From positions 1,302,001 to 1,366,000 of the forward strand of contig NZ_CP087168.1 of assembly GCF_024748615.1 (NCBI RefSeq): 64,000 nt of DNA, read 5' to 3'. The position numbers and the translations under genes were made by a program. The DNA comes from Pseudomonas sp. B21-048. GTDB lineage: Bacteria > Pseudomonadota > Gammaproteobacteria > Pseudomonadales > Pseudomonadaceae. Positions within the stretch are counted from its first letter, which is position 1, and every line of letters begins with the position of its first letter. This document shows, piece by piece, positions 24,634 to 32,568 of the stretch. The notes under the pieces are model-generated. The model had not been told where the DNA came from, made no database searches, and was given only the letters and a program-made list of their open reading frames with translations.

Positions 24634-26409
24634 ATGGCCTATGCGGAGCAAGCCGAAACAGAAGCACTGCACGAACCCAAAAGCTTCCTGACCAAATATG
24701 TCTGGAGTCAGGACCACAAGGTCATAGCCATTCAATATTCCTTGACGGCTATATTCGTGGGCGTTATCGCCGTGGTGTTGTCCGGCTTGATGCGCATACA
24801 GATTGGCTTCCCTGGCGCTTTGGCGTTCATGGACGCCAGTGCTTACTATCAGGCGATGACCATGCACGGCATGATCATGGTCATCTACTTGCTGACGGCC
24901 TTGTTTCTGGGTGGCTTTGGTAACTATCTGATCCCGCTGATGGTGGGCGCCCGCGACATGGTCTTCCCCTATGTCAACATGCTGAGTTACTGGTTCTACC
25001 TGCTGGCGGTAGTGGTGTTGCTCTCCAGTTTCTTTGTCCCCGGCGGCCCCACCGGTTCGGGCTGGACGCTCTATCCGCCACAGTCCATTTCTCAGGGAAC
25101 ACCGGGGGTCGAGTGGGGCATCGTCCTGATGCTCGTCTCACTGGCGATTTTTATTGTTGCAGCCACCATGGGCGGGTTGAACTACGTCACCACGGTGTTG
25201 CAGGCGCGCACGCACGGCATGACATTGTTTCGCATGCCGCTCTCGGTCTGGGGAATCTTCATGGCCTCGATCATGGCCTTGCTGGCCTTCCCGGCGTTGT
25301 TCGTCAGTGCGGTCATGATGCTGTTTGACAAGCTGTTGGGCACCAGCTTCTTTATGCCGGCGATGATCTCGCTGGGGCAGCAGATCGATCACCAGGGTGG
25401 CAGCCCCATATTATTCCAGCACCTGTTCTGGTTCTTCGGTCACCCGGAAGTCTACATCGTGGCTCTGCCTGCGTTTGGCCTGGTCTCCGACTTGATCAGC
25501 ACGCATGCGCGTAAAAATATCTTCGGCTACCGAATGATGGTGTGGGCCATTATTGCGATTGGCGTACTCAGCTTTGTGGTCTGGGCGCACCATATGTATG
25601 TCAGCGGAATGAACCCGTACTTTGGCTTTTTCTTCGCTGTCACCACCTTGATCATCGCAGTGCCGACCGCACTGAAAGTCTACAACTGGGTACTCACTCT
25701 GTGGCGGGGCGACATCCATCTGACGGTGCCGATGCTGTTTGCCCTGGCCTTTATCGTCACCTTCCTGGTCGGCGGTCTGACCGGGTTGTTTCTCGGCAAT
25801 GTGATCGTGGATATTCCGCTCTCGGACACCTATTTCGTCGTCGCCCATTTTCATATGGTCATGGGCGTCGCACCGGTACTGGTAGTGTTCGGCGGCATTT
25901 ATCACTGGTACCCGAAAGTCACCGGGCGAATGTTGAACGACACCCTGGGCAAGCTGCATTTCTGGATTACCTTTCTGGGCACCTACGCCATTTTCTTCCC
26001 TATGCACTACCTGGGTTTTCAGGGCATGCCACGCCGCTACTACGCCTATGAAAACTACGCGTTCATCCCGCAGTCGGCGCAAGAGTTGAATGCCTTCATT
26101 ACGGTGATCGCATTGACTGTCGGCGTTTCCCAGCTGCTGTTCCTGTTCAACCTGGCCTGGAGTGCATTCAAGGGCCGGCCCGCAGGCAGTAATCCCTGGG
26201 GCGCGGCCAGTCTGGAATGGCAAACGCCGAATACCCCGCCGATACACGGTAACTGGGGAGCGAAGCTGCCGGTCGTGCATCGCTGGGCCTATGACTACAG
26301 TGTGCCGGGGATAGAACAGGATTTCGTTCCGCAAACGGTCTCCGCCGAGGAGCTGGAGCAGATGCGGCAACGGAGTGCCGGAACCAAGATAGCGGACGTT
26401 AAAACATGA
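24634..26409 (+). CDS. coxN: Cytochrome c oxidase subunit I, aa3 type A1
   Basis: Catalytic subunit with about twelve membrane helices, 591 residues. Ligand motifs seen: TMHGMIMVIY (low-spin haem His), HPEVYIVALPAFG (CuB His and cross-linked Tyr, with the proton-channel Glu of type A1 enzymes), AHHMYVSGM (two CuB His) and VAHFHMVMG (haem a3 His). NYLIPLMVGARDM matches the D-channel entrance. It reduces oxygen to water and pumps protons. The start ATG at 24634 lies eight bases after AGGAGG; GTG at 24631 is possible. The stop overlaps the next start. Confidence 0.95.
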   Translation: MAYAEQAETEALHEPKSFLTKYVWSQDHKVIAIQYSLTAIFVGVIAVVLSGLMRIQIGFPGALAFMDASAYYQAMTMHGMIMVIYLLTALFLGGFGNYLIPLMVGARDMVFPYVNMLSYWFYLLAVVVLLSSFFVPGGPTGSGWTLYPPQSISQGTPGVEWGIVLMLVSLAIFIVAATMGGLNYVTTVLQARTHGMTLFRMPLSVWGIFMASIMALLAFPALFVSAVMMLFDKLLGTSFFMPAMISLGQQIDHQGGSPILFQHLFWFFGHPEVYIVALPAFGLVSDLISTHARKNIFGYRMMVWAIIAIGVLSFVVWAHHMYVSGMNPYFGFFFAVTTLIIAVPTALKVYNWVLTLWRGDIHLTVPMLFALAFIVTFLVGGLTGLFLGNVIVDIPLSDTYFVVAHFHMVMGVAPVLVVFGGIYHWYPKVTGRMLNDTLGKLHFWITFLGTYAIFFPMHYLGFQGMPRRYYAYENYAFIPQSAQELNAFITVIALTVGVSQLLFLFNLAWSAFKGRPAGSNPWGAASLEWQTPNTPPIHGNWGAKLPVVHRWAYDYSVPGIEQDFVPQTVSAEELEQMRQRSAGTKIADVKT

Positions 26410-27095
26410 AAAGGCTGCTATTGAGAAACGCCGACGGCGCTGACCCCGGCGGCAGTTGGAGTCGCGACCCTGGGGGTATTCAGGCCACCGAGGCTGATAG
26501 AAGCCAAATCGCAAGAACGGGCCTGCGCTTGTTTCTGGTCGTGGTGAGCTCGTTATTCTTTCTCTTCCTGTTCGCCTTTATTGCCCGTTCACAAATGGCC
26601 GACTGGCTCCCCCTGACAGACCCCTTGGCGCCGTTAGCCAATCTCTGGCAGCTATGGCTGAATTCGGCTTTTCTGGTATTCAGTTGCATCGCACTGCAGT
26701 GGTCGCGTATGGCCGCCCGGCAGGCTCGGCTGGGCGCAACGGTTATTGGTTTTGTATTGGGGGGCGTATTTGCCATTGCCTTTCTGGCGGGACAACTCTG
26801 GGTTTGGCAGCAGTTTGTCGCCTGGGGCTACTTTGTCGCCAGCAATCCGGCTAACAGTTTCTTCTATCTGTTGACCGGCCTGCATGGGCTCCACCTGCTG
26901 GGCGGGCTGATAGCCTGGAGCATAATCGTCGCTAAATTCCTGCGTCGCGTGCCGTTGGCGCAACTCAGCGTCAGCGTAGAGCTCTGTACCCTCTATTGGC
27001 ATTACTTACTGGGTCTTTGGTTCGTGCTATTCGCTTTGCTGGCCAGCACGCCGCAAACCTATGAAGCCATCGCCAGATTCTGCGGCCTGAGGTGA
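26406..27095 (+). CDS. coxO: Cytochrome c oxidase subunit III-like protein (first copy)
   Basis: Integral membrane protein of 229 residues with five hydrophobic segments. The C-terminal part has the subunit III signature NSFFYLLTGLHGLHLLGGLI and LYWHYLLGLWFVLFALL. It overlaps subunit I by four bases (ATGA), so the two are translationally coupled. Its N-terminal 40 residues are polar and unlike typical CoxC. Two subunit III homologues side by side are a hallmark of coxMNOP-type clusters. The lack of the first two helices of classical seven-helix subunit III is expected for this five-helix type. Confidence 0.88.
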   Translation: MKRLLLRNADGADPGGSWSRDPGGIQATEADRSQIARTGLRLFLVVVSSLFFLFLFAFIARSQMADWLPLTDPLAPLANLWQLWLNSAFLVFSCIALQWSRMAARQARLGATVIGFVLGGVFAIAFLAGQLWVWQQFVAWGYFVASNPANSFFYLLTGLHGLHLLGGLIAWSIIVAKFLRRVPLAQLSVSVELCTLYWHYLLGLWFVLFALLASTPQTYEAIARFCGLR

Positions 27096-27101
27096 AAAGC
27101 C

Positions 27102-27815
27102 ATGGCATCGCTCCCACTTGCCCCAGACGAATCCAGTTCATCCAATCCACCCGACTCACCGCCTGCACCGGGATGGCAGGGCATCGCCAGCGACTGGGCC
27201 TCGGATAGAGAGGTCTTCAAGCAGGTCCCTTGGGGCAAGGCGATGATGTGGATATTTCTGCTCAGCGATACTTTTATATTCACCTGTTTTTTAACCGGCT
27301 ACATGTCGGTACGCATGACCATCACCACTGCCTGGCCGAACCCCAGTGAAGTGTTCGCATTGACGATTGCCGGTAGAGAAATCCCGCTTATTCTGATCGC
27401 CATCATGACCTTTGTGCTGATCAGTAGCAGCGGCACCATGGCCATGGCCGTTAATTTCGCCTATCGCCGTGATCGCGCGAAAACCGCTGCCTTGATGCTG
27501 GCGACCGCTGCCTTAGGCGTGACCTTCGTCGGCATGCAGGCATTTGAATGGAGCAAGCTGATCGCAGAAGGGGTGCGTCCATGGGGAAACCCCATGGGAG
27601 CGGCGCAATTTGGTGCGAGCTTTTTCATGATTACCGGTTTCCACGGACTGCATGTGTCAATCGGCGCCCTCTACCTCAGCATTGTGGCGATGAAAGTATT
27701 GCGGGGAGATTATGAGCGCTCCGGAAACTATCAGAACGTCGAGATAGCCGGGCTCTACTGGCACTTCGTGGATTTGGTGTGGGTGTTTATTTTTGCTTTC
27801 TTCTATTTATGGTAG
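27102..27815 (+). CDS. coxP: Cytochrome c oxidase subunit III (second copy)
   Basis: Second subunit III homologue, 237 residues and about six membrane segments. WGKAMMWIFLLSDTFIFTCF lies near residues 46-65, GMQAFEWSKLIAEG carries the conserved Glu, FFMITGFHGLHVSIGALYLS has the family His, and GLYWHFVDLVWVFIFAFFYL forms the end. It starts six bases after coxO. The N-terminus is Pro/Ser-rich (SSSSNPPDSPPAPGW) and probably cytosolic. Together with coxO it completes the oxidase core. Confidence 0.9.
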   Translation: MASLPLAPDESSSSNPPDSPPAPGWQGIASDWASDREVFKQVPWGKAMMWIFLLSDTFIFTCFLTGYMSVRMTITTAWPNPSEVFALTIAGREIPLILIAIMTFVLISSSGTMAMAVNFAYRRDRAKTAALMLATAALGVTFVGMQAFEWSKLIAEGVRPWGNPMGAAQFGASFFMITGFHGLHVSIGALYLSIVAMKVLRGDYERSGNYQNVEIAGLYWHFVDLVWVFIFAFFYLW

Positions 27816-27828
27816 AGGAGCACGGGTG

Positions 27829-28146
27829 ATGGCACATGCTCAGGGTCAGCAACATCCAATCAGCTTGTACCTTAAAATCTGGGGGCTGTTATTCGTCCTC
27901 AGCACGCTGTCGTACCTAGTCGACTATTTCCACTTCCATGGCTACCTTCGGTGGTCCCTGATTATCACTTTCATGTTGTTGAAGGCAGGTTTGATTGTCT
28001 CGATCTTCATGCACATGGCCTGGGAACGGTTGGCCATGGTCTACGCCATACTGTTGCCACCTTTATGTTTACTGGTGCTCGTCGGACTGATGGCCACCGA
28101 GGCAGACTATGTTTTCCTCAGCCGGGTCATTTCCTTCGGTCAATAA
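27829..28146 (+). CDS. Cytochrome c oxidase subunit IV family (COX4_pro) protein
   Basis: Small membrane protein of 105 residues with three hydrophobic helices (LYLKIWGLLFVLSTLSYLVD, LIITFMLLKAGLIVSIFMHM, AMVYAILLPPLCLLVLVGLM). The motif LKAGLIVSIFMHMAWER is typical of prokaryotic oxidase subunit IV. AGAGGAG at 27814-27820 supports ATG 27829 (GTG 27826 is possible). It is last in the cluster and probably stabilises or helps assemble the complex. Confidence 0.85.
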   Translation: MAHAQGQQHPISLYLKIWGLLFVLSTLSYLVDYFHFHGYLRWSLIITFMLLKAGLIVSIFMHMAWERLAMVYAILLPPLCLLVLVGLMATEADYVFLSRVISFGQ

Positions 28147-28176
28147 GCGGCTTCCGGTGGCCTTGAGCCTCCAGGG

Positions 28177-28737
28177 CTAACCCGATATCACTCGCTTGAA
28201 CTGATGCCATTTGTGTTGCCAGGCCACTGTCCAGTGGGGGGCTGCCGTTCCCGTGCCGGCGACCGTCAGCGTTGGATGATGTTCGATGACCCGGTCCAAT
28301 ACCGGTTCCTGATCCGGTTCAACATCCACGAAGAAGACATGTTTTCCCTCTTCTACCATCTGTTTAAAATTGCGGAAGTGAGCGTTCGGCACCTGGATAC
28401 CAAAAAAGCCGCCTTCCCAGATGCAGAAGCCAAATATAACAATGGCCAGGAAGATAAAAGGCACCCACCCTGCGGCGGATTCGGTCCAGCCCATCCAATA
28501 GGCGCCGGCAAGGATCAGCGCCGCGAGTGGCACACCGACCACCGCACCAATCTCGCCAGAGTGAACAACATCCTGTTTCATTAACGAGTTAACCTCGTGG
28601 AGGTGATGTTCTTCAACATCAGCAACTTGTTCACTGAGCACATGAATTTGTTCGGTATTGATGCCGTTGGCTTCCAGTTCATTTTCAACGGCTTCGAGAT
28701 CGTCGAGATTGTCACTGATGTAATAGTGCCGATTCAT
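28177..28737 (-). CDS. Unknown membrane protein beside the oxidase cluster
   Basis: Protein of 186 residues. The N-terminal 60 residues (NRHYYISDNLDDLEAVENEL, INTEQIHVLSEQVADVEEHH) look like a small alpha/beta domain of the kind that precedes glycine-zipper or stress-protein membrane segments. Two membrane helices follow at about 66-84 and 90-112. The C-terminal domain has HFRNFKQMVEEGKHVFFVDV and ends HWTVAWQHKWHQFKRVISG. I cannot assign a function. It is convergent with the oxidase cluster (30-base gap) and oriented toward it, with AGGTGTGG as the best ribosome site on its strand. Confidence 0.75.
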   Translation of the reverse strand: MNRHYYISDNLDDLEAVENELEANGINTEQIHVLSEQVADVEEHHLHEVNSLMKQDVVHSGEIGAVVGVPLAALILAGAYWMGWTESAAGWVPFIFLAIVIFGFCIWEGGFFGIQVPNAHFRNFKQMVEEGKHVFFVDVEPDQEPVLDRVIEHHPTLTVAGTGTAAPHWTVAWQHKWHQFKRVISG

Positions 28738-28945
28738 GCCACACCTCCCATCTCGTGTTGGCTGTGAACCTCCTCTGTCCTGCAGCCGCTAACTGAGATT
28801 TGCAGTCGGTATCTGTACACGTGGGGAACGTTGCACACTTCATGCAATTCGTAGGAAGTATAGCATTCGCTAGTATGTGGGACGGGGAACGTCAAGATCT
28901 GAGAGGTGGCAGGGCTTGGCGCAAGCCCCTAAACCCCAGACACAA

Positions 28946-28973
28946 AAAAACCGGCCATCAAGGCCGGTTTTTT
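28946..28973 (-). terminator. Terminator of tRNA-Gly
   Basis: CCGGCC at 28951-28956 pairs with GGCCGG at 28962-28967, loop ATCAA. On the minus strand the hairpin is followed by a run of T (complement of AAAAAAA at 28944-28950). It lies 46 bases downstream of the tRNA on its strand; the plus-strand side also has a T run, so it is bidirectional. Confidence 0.85.
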
Positions 28974-29021
28974 CTGTTCCTGCATCCCCCGTCAAAAACT
29001 GACGTGAGATAAAAATTCGAT

Positions 29022-29095
29022 TGGAGCGGGTGAAGGGAATCGAACCCTCGTTATCAGCTTGGGAAGCTGGAGTAATGCCATTATACGACACCCGC
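29022..29095 (-). tRNA. glyU: tRNA-Gly (anticodon CCC)
   Basis: A 74-base tRNA including an encoded CCA. The acceptor stem is GCGGGTG pairing with CACCCGC. The anticodon arm is CCAGCTTCCCAAGCTG with loop TTCCCAA, so the anticodon is CCC, reading GGG codons. The T-arm is CGAGGGTTCGATTCCCT. It matches the bacterial glyU type closely. A terminator follows at 28946. Confidence 0.95.
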
Positions 29096-29202
29096 TCAGA
29101 GCGGCTGACTTTGTACCAGATGTGCGCGTGAAAATGAAGTTTTTCTTTGCGCGCGATGGCTTTAGCACGGGTGAAACGAAAGCATCGACCGCGTAGCGGT
29201 CA

Positions 29203-29270
29203 TTCGCGGGCAAGCCTCGCTCCTACAGGAATGCGTTTAACGCTGCAGGGCGGGGCTTGCTCGCGATGCT
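29203..29270. repeat. REP-like element downstream of phaG
   Basis: TTCGCGGGCAAGCCTCGCTC at 29203-29222 matches the left arm of the REP element at 42302-42321, and GCGGGGCTTGCTCGCGATG at 29251-29269 gives a partner arm. It lies between tRNA-Gly and the phaG 3' end. Confidence 0.6.
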
Positions 29271-29275
29271 CTGTT

Positions 29276-30160
29276 TCAGATTGCCAATGCATGGTGGTCC
29301 TGGACGTAGTGGTAACGCGGCCGGCTTTCGTGTTGCGCCGGTTTCAGGAAGCCCAGCAGTGCGTTGCGGCTGTCTCGGCAGGCGGCTTTGTGCTCCATGT
29401 CGAGAAAGTGGCCGGTGGCCTGAAGGGTGCTGAAGGTGCTGTGCTGCACGTGGCCGGCGAACAGCTTGGCATCGGCGGCGGCGGTGTACTCGTCCCATTC
29501 GCCGTTCATGAACAGCACCGGCACGTTGATTTTCTTTGCCGCGTTCAGGTAGCACTGGCGGTCGCTGTTGAGTACGTCGCTGATGTGGAAATGCATCTGC
29601 CCGTATTCATGTTCGGCCAACGAACTGACGTGACGGTAGTTGAAGCGCTTGAACAGCGAGGGCAGGTGTTTGCCGATGGTGCTGTTCACCAAGTCACCGA
29701 CCCGGTTACCGTCCCGGCTGCCGAGATAATCGACACCGCGTTCAAGGTAGTCGAGCATGTGCTCGTTGACCACCGGCGAGAACGAGCTGATCACGGCCTT
29801 TTCGATGCGCCGTGGCCGCTGGGCGAGGGCGACGAGAGTGGCGGCGCCACCAAAGGAAAACGACAGCACGTGCTCGGCGGCGAAGTGGTCGATCAGCTCC
29901 AGGAGGATCTGCCCTTCGATTTCCTTGGTGAGCATCTTCTCATGCAGGTTGTGGGCCTTGGACTTGCCCGCGTAGGGCTGGTCGTAGCACACCACATTGA
30001 ACTCTGGGTAAAGGTTTTTCACGGTCTGTGCAAACGACGCAGTCGTGGACATCGAGCCGTTGACCAGAATGATGGTCTTCTCTGCGGCGTCTGCGCGATA
30101 GAACTCCGTGTAGACCCGATACTGACCCTGTATATCCAGCACAGCGATTTCTGGCCTCAT
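29276..30160 (-). CDS. phaG: PhaG, (R)-3-hydroxyacyl-ACP:CoA transacylase / thioesterase
   Basis: Alpha/beta-hydrolase of 294 residues that diverts 3-hydroxyacyl chains from fatty-acid synthesis to medium-chain polyhydroxyalkanoate. It has been described as a transacylase and also as a 3-hydroxyacyl-ACP thioesterase. The N-terminus MRPEIAVLDIQGQYRVYTEF is that of Pseudomonas PhaG. The catalytic triad appears as Ser102 in SFSFGG, Asp in NGEWDEYT and His in ATGHFLDME. NDTIGKHLPSLFKRFNYRHV-like sequence (here NSTIGKHLPSLFKRF) is also diagnostic. RhlA is the nearest alternative but differs in these blocks. Monocistronic. Confidence 0.93.
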   Translation of the reverse strand: MRPEIAVLDIQGQYRVYTEFYRADAAEKTIILVNGSMSTTASFAQTVKNLYPEFNVVCYDQPYAGKSKAHNLHEKMLTKEIEGQILLELIDHFAAEHVLSFSFGGAATLVALAQRPRRIEKAVISSFSPVVNEHMLDYLERGVDYLGSRDGNRVGDLVNSTIGKHLPSLFKRFNYRHVSSLAEHEYGQMHFHISDVLNSDRQCYLNAAKKINVPVLFMNGEWDEYTAAADAKLFAGHVQHSTFSTLQATGHFLDMEHKAACRDSRNALLGFLKPAQHESRPRYHYVQDHHALAI

Positions 30161-30476
30161 GACATAAGACTCCTGGCAAGCGGGTATGCGCGCAAATCAG
30201 ATTGCACGAGCTTTGTGACAGGTAGGCATACGCCTGGAATTTTTGAAGGCCCATGTCGATCCATTGCAGGCCGGTCGACGGGTATTGTTATAAGCGGGCA
30301 GTTTGCCGGGGGAAGGCGGAACCTGAGGGTTCTCTGCCGGCAAAAAGTTTCTTAGAGTAATTTTGGTGACTCGTCGGTCACGTTTCGCGCCGACGTCCTG
30401 ATTCAAGCAGCGGTCACGTCATCGCGCAAGTATCTTTCGCAAATTTTTCTACAACTTCTGCTGAGCGGTCATCCGC
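30161..30476. promoter_or_regulatory. Intergenic gap upstream of phaG
   Basis: 316 bases between the phaG start (minus strand) and the rsuA stop (minus strand). It should contain the phaG promoter. I searched for a sigma-54 pair (GG-N10-GC) and a sigma-70 pair and could place neither with confidence. AGGAGTCTTATGTC supplies AGGAG as the ribosome site. No repeat or small gene was seen. Confidence 0.4.
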
Positions 30477-31169
30477 TTAGATCAATCGGATCTCTTCATT
30501 GCTCAATGGTCGGTACTCGCCGGGCTTCAATGCGTTGTCGAGCAGCAGTGGTCCCATGCGCTCGCGGTGCAGTCGCAACACCTTGTTGTCGAAGTGGCCG
30601 AACATCCGTTTGACCTGATGATAGCGGCCCTCGACGATGCTCAGGCGCGCCGATTTTGCCCCGAGCACGACCAGTTCGGCAGGTTGTGTGGTGAGGTCTT
30701 CGAAGGCGAAATACAGCCCTTTGGCGAAGGTGATCGCGTATTCGGCAGTGATGTCCTGCTCCGTCTCGACGTAGTAGACCTTGGGCAGTTTGGTCTGCGG
30801 TTGGGTCAGGCGTCGCGACCAGCTGCCATCGTTGGTGATCAACATCAGGCCGGTGGTGTTGAAGTCCAGGCGACCGGCGATGTGCAGGTCATCCTTGTCC
30901 GGCTCATGGATCAGGTCGAGCACGGTCGGGTGTTGCGGGTCGCGGGTGGCGCTGACGCAGCCGGATGGTTTGTGCAGCATGAAGTAGCGGGCGGGCTTGC
31001 CAACTTGCAGCACCTCGTCGTCGATTTGCACGCGGTTGAACTCGAGTACCTCGGCGTGAGGGTCGCTGACGACTACTCCGTCAACCCTGACGCGTTTTTC
31101 CACCAGCAACAGGCGTACCTGCTTACGGTTGAAGCGGGGCAGGTTGCTGAGGAAACGGTCAACGCGCAT
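30477..31169 (-). CDS. rsuA: 16S rRNA pseudouridine(516) synthase RsuA
   Basis: Converts U516 of 16S rRNA to pseudouridine. The protein has 230 residues, almost the E. coli length. An S4 RNA-binding domain lies at residues 1-55 (MRVDRFLSNLPRFNRKQVRL), then the catalytic domain with Asp102 in AGRLDFNTTGLML, LPKVYYVET and the closing IVEGRYHQVKRMFG and LHRERMGPLLL motifs. I chose the ATG at 31169 because the protein then begins exactly at the S4 domain; a longer frame to 31334 overlaps the next gene's DNA. The CWC gene lies 32 bases upstream on the same strand and may be co-transcribed. Confidence 0.92.
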   Translation of the reverse strand: MRVDRFLSNLPRFNRKQVRLLLVEKRVRVDGVVVSDPHAEVLEFNRVQIDDEVLQVGKPARYFMLHKPSGCVSATRDPQHPTVLDLIHEPDKDDLHIAGRLDFNTTGLMLITNDGSWSRRLTQPQTKLPKVYYVETEQDITAEYAITFAKGLYFAFEDLTTQPAELVVLGAKSARLSIVEGRYHQVKRMFGHFDNKVLRLHRERMGPLLLDNALKPGEYRPLSNEEIRLI

Positions 31170-31201
31170 GGCTAGGGATCGGTGGAAAAGGGCTGCGTAT
31201 C

Positions 31202-31420
31202 TTACGTGATCGGCCAAGCGGCTGCTTGCAACTGCACCTCGACCTGGGCGCAGGCCGGGCACAGGCAGGAGTTGTCGCGCAGCTCGGCGGGCAACGCCTG
31301 GAGCAGCGCCGGATCGATGCTGACGCCGTAGCACCAGCAGGCACTATCGACGGTTCGCGGGTCAGCCAGGCTGCAGTCGTTGGAGGCGCCGCAGGCCGGG
31401 CAGAGGTCAGGTTTATTCAT
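31202..31420 (-). CDS. Cysteine-rich CWC family protein
   Basis: Small protein of 72 residues (MNKPDLCPACGASNDCSLAD...) with eight Cys arranged as CPACG, C, CWC and CLCPAC, the pattern of the Cys_rich_CWC family, presumably a zinc-binding domain of unknown function. ACWCYGVSIDPALLQALP contains the naming CWC motif. The ribosome site before ATG 31420 is poor, but in-frame alternatives upstream give non-family sequence. It is adjacent to rsuA in many pseudomonads' style of arrangement; a link to RNA modification is only inferred. Confidence 0.82.
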   Translation of the reverse strand: MNKPDLCPACGASNDCSLADPRTVDSACWCYGVSIDPALLQALPAELRDNSCLCPACAQVEVQLQAAAWPIT

Positions 31421-31621
31421 GGAGGAGCATTCGGTTACGGCCGGTTTGTTTGGCCCGAGACCGCGCATGATCGACCGCCAAGCCGCCATGCGCAAGCCAG
31501 CTTTTGCTGGCCGCTGATCTGAAGGCCAGACGCTGTCTGGCACTCGGGACCGGTTTGAAAGTCAAAAAAGGTGTCAGCCGGCCAGTGCCGACTGCTGTTG
31601 CGGGTCTTCCAGGAGGCCGCC

Positions 31622-31855
31622 ATGCTTTGTCAGAAAAAGCTCCGCCGAATACTGCTCTGTGTGTTTTTTGGTTTGGGCTTGTCCGGCTGTTATTACTACG
31701 CAGGTGGTGCCGATGTTTATTCGACACCTTATTACTACCCTGGCTATTACTACTCTCCTTACTACTACGGCGGCCCGCGTTTTTACGGGGGCTATCGCTA
31801 CTATTACTACGGACCCCGTCATTACCACGGTGGCCGCCATCGCGGGCACCGTTAA
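31622..31855 (+). CDS. Tyr-rich small lipoprotein (copy 1)
   Basis: Protein of 77 residues. The signal LRRILLCVFFGLGLSGC has a lipobox with the lipidated Cys at residue 23. The mature part is almost only Tyr, Gly, Pro, His and Arg (YYYPGYYYSPYYYGGPRFYG...). The start has GGAGG at 31611-31615. The first 12 codons and the leader are nearly identical to those of the neighbour at 32064, and the mature parts have diverged. Function unknown; such repeats may bind surfaces or peptidoglycan, but that is speculation. Confidence 0.75.
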   Translation: MLCQKKLRRILLCVFFGLGLSGCYYYAGGADVYSTPYYYPGYYYSPYYYGGPRFYGGYRYYYYGPRHYHGGRHRGHR

Positions 31856-31870
31856 CCCACTCACGAAGAC

Positions 31871-31904
31871 AGCGGCTCGTCCGCTTACGGACGCGCCGCT
31901 TCTT
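31871..31904 (+). terminator. Terminator after Tyr-rich lipoprotein 1
   Basis: AGCGGC at 31871-31876 pairs with GCCGCT at 31895-31900, and the inner CGTCCG at 31878-31883 pairs with CGGACG at 31888-31893, loop CTTA, one mismatch. TCTTTT follows. Confidence 0.8.
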
Positions 31905-31990
31905 TTGGGTAGATGAAAAACCTTTCATCGGCTACTTGTTTCAACGTGTTGCTGGAGCGCACCAGATTCTGAATTCACTGTCTGATCTTT

Positions 31991-32016
31991 CGACAGTTGT
32001 GAACAATTGACTGTCG
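31991..32016. promoter_or_regulatory. Inverted repeat upstream of Tyr-rich lipoprotein 2
   Basis: CGACAGT at 31991-31997 and ACTGTCG at 32010-32016 are perfect inverted repeats. Nested in them is TTGT-GA-ACAA (31997-32006). It lies about 50 bases before the start of the second lipoprotein gene and could be an operator or a 5' leader hairpin. Confidence 0.4.
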
Positions 32017-32063
32017 CCTGCCAGCGTCGCTGGTGTGGCTCACTCGCGGTCCAGGAGGCCGCC

Positions 32064-32519
32064 ATGCTTTGTCAAAAAAAGCTCCACCAAATTCTGCTGA
32101 TTGCTCTATTGGGATTGTTTCTTGGTGCGTGCGTACCCTATTCCGATGGAGGAGACAGCTACTACCGTTCCGAGGTCTACACGTCCCCAGCGCCGTATTA
32201 CTCCGGCGGCGGGTCTTACTACTCCGATGGTGGCTACTACTCGGCCCCGCGCAGGTATTACTCACCGCCAGCACGGTATTACCAGCCAACGCCGCGTTAT
32301 TATTCCCAGCCGCGGGTTTATCAACCGGCACCGCGCTATTACGACTACCGCGGCTACCAGAATCGCGGATGGGACCGTCATGACCGCGGTGGTTGGGACG
32401 GTCGTAATCGCGGCAACTGGGGTAATGACTATCGGGGCCACAGTGGGCGGGATCACCGTGGCGGAAGAGGCGATCACCACGATCGCAGCGATAACTATGG
32501 CCGAGGTGGCCGCCGTTAA
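32064..32519 (+). CDS. Tyr/Gly-rich lipoprotein (copy 2)
   Basis: Protein of 151 residues with lipobox LFLGAC (Cys at residue 23). The mature part starts with short Tyr-Pro-Ser repeats (PRRYYSPPARYYQPTPRYYS) and ends in an Arg/Gly/Asp-rich tail (RDHRGGRGDHHDRSDNYGRG). GGAGG at 32053-32057 is the ribosome site. The leader from the ribosome site through codon 12 matches copy 1 almost base for base. The basic RGG-like tail is unusual for an envelope lipoprotein. Function unknown. Confidence 0.78.
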   Translation: MLCQKKLHQILLIALLGLFLGACVPYSDGGDSYYRSEVYTSPAPYYSGGGSYYSDGGYYSAPRRYYSPPARYYQPTPRYYSQPRVYQPAPRYYDYRGYQNRGWDRHDRGGWDGRNRGNWGNDYRGHSGRDHRGGRGDHHDRSDNYGRGGRR

Positions 32520-32530
32520 CCCCTCAATAA

Positions 32531-32557
32531 AAGCGGCGCTTGAAGCGCCGCTTTTTT
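32531..32557. terminator. Strong terminator after Tyr-rich lipoprotein 2
   Basis: AAGCGGCGCT at 32531-32540 pairs perfectly with AGCGCCGCTT at 32544-32553, loop TGA, followed by TTTT. The minus-strand side (after AATAAA) is weaker but may also serve the convergent hydrolase gene. Confidence 0.9.
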
Positions 32558-32568
32558 GTGCCTGAGTT

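Noticed and set aside
32064..32519. Repetitive Tyr codons as a CRISPR-like array
   Set aside because: The repeats are codon-level and in frame within a lipoprotein; there are no constant repeat/spacer units.
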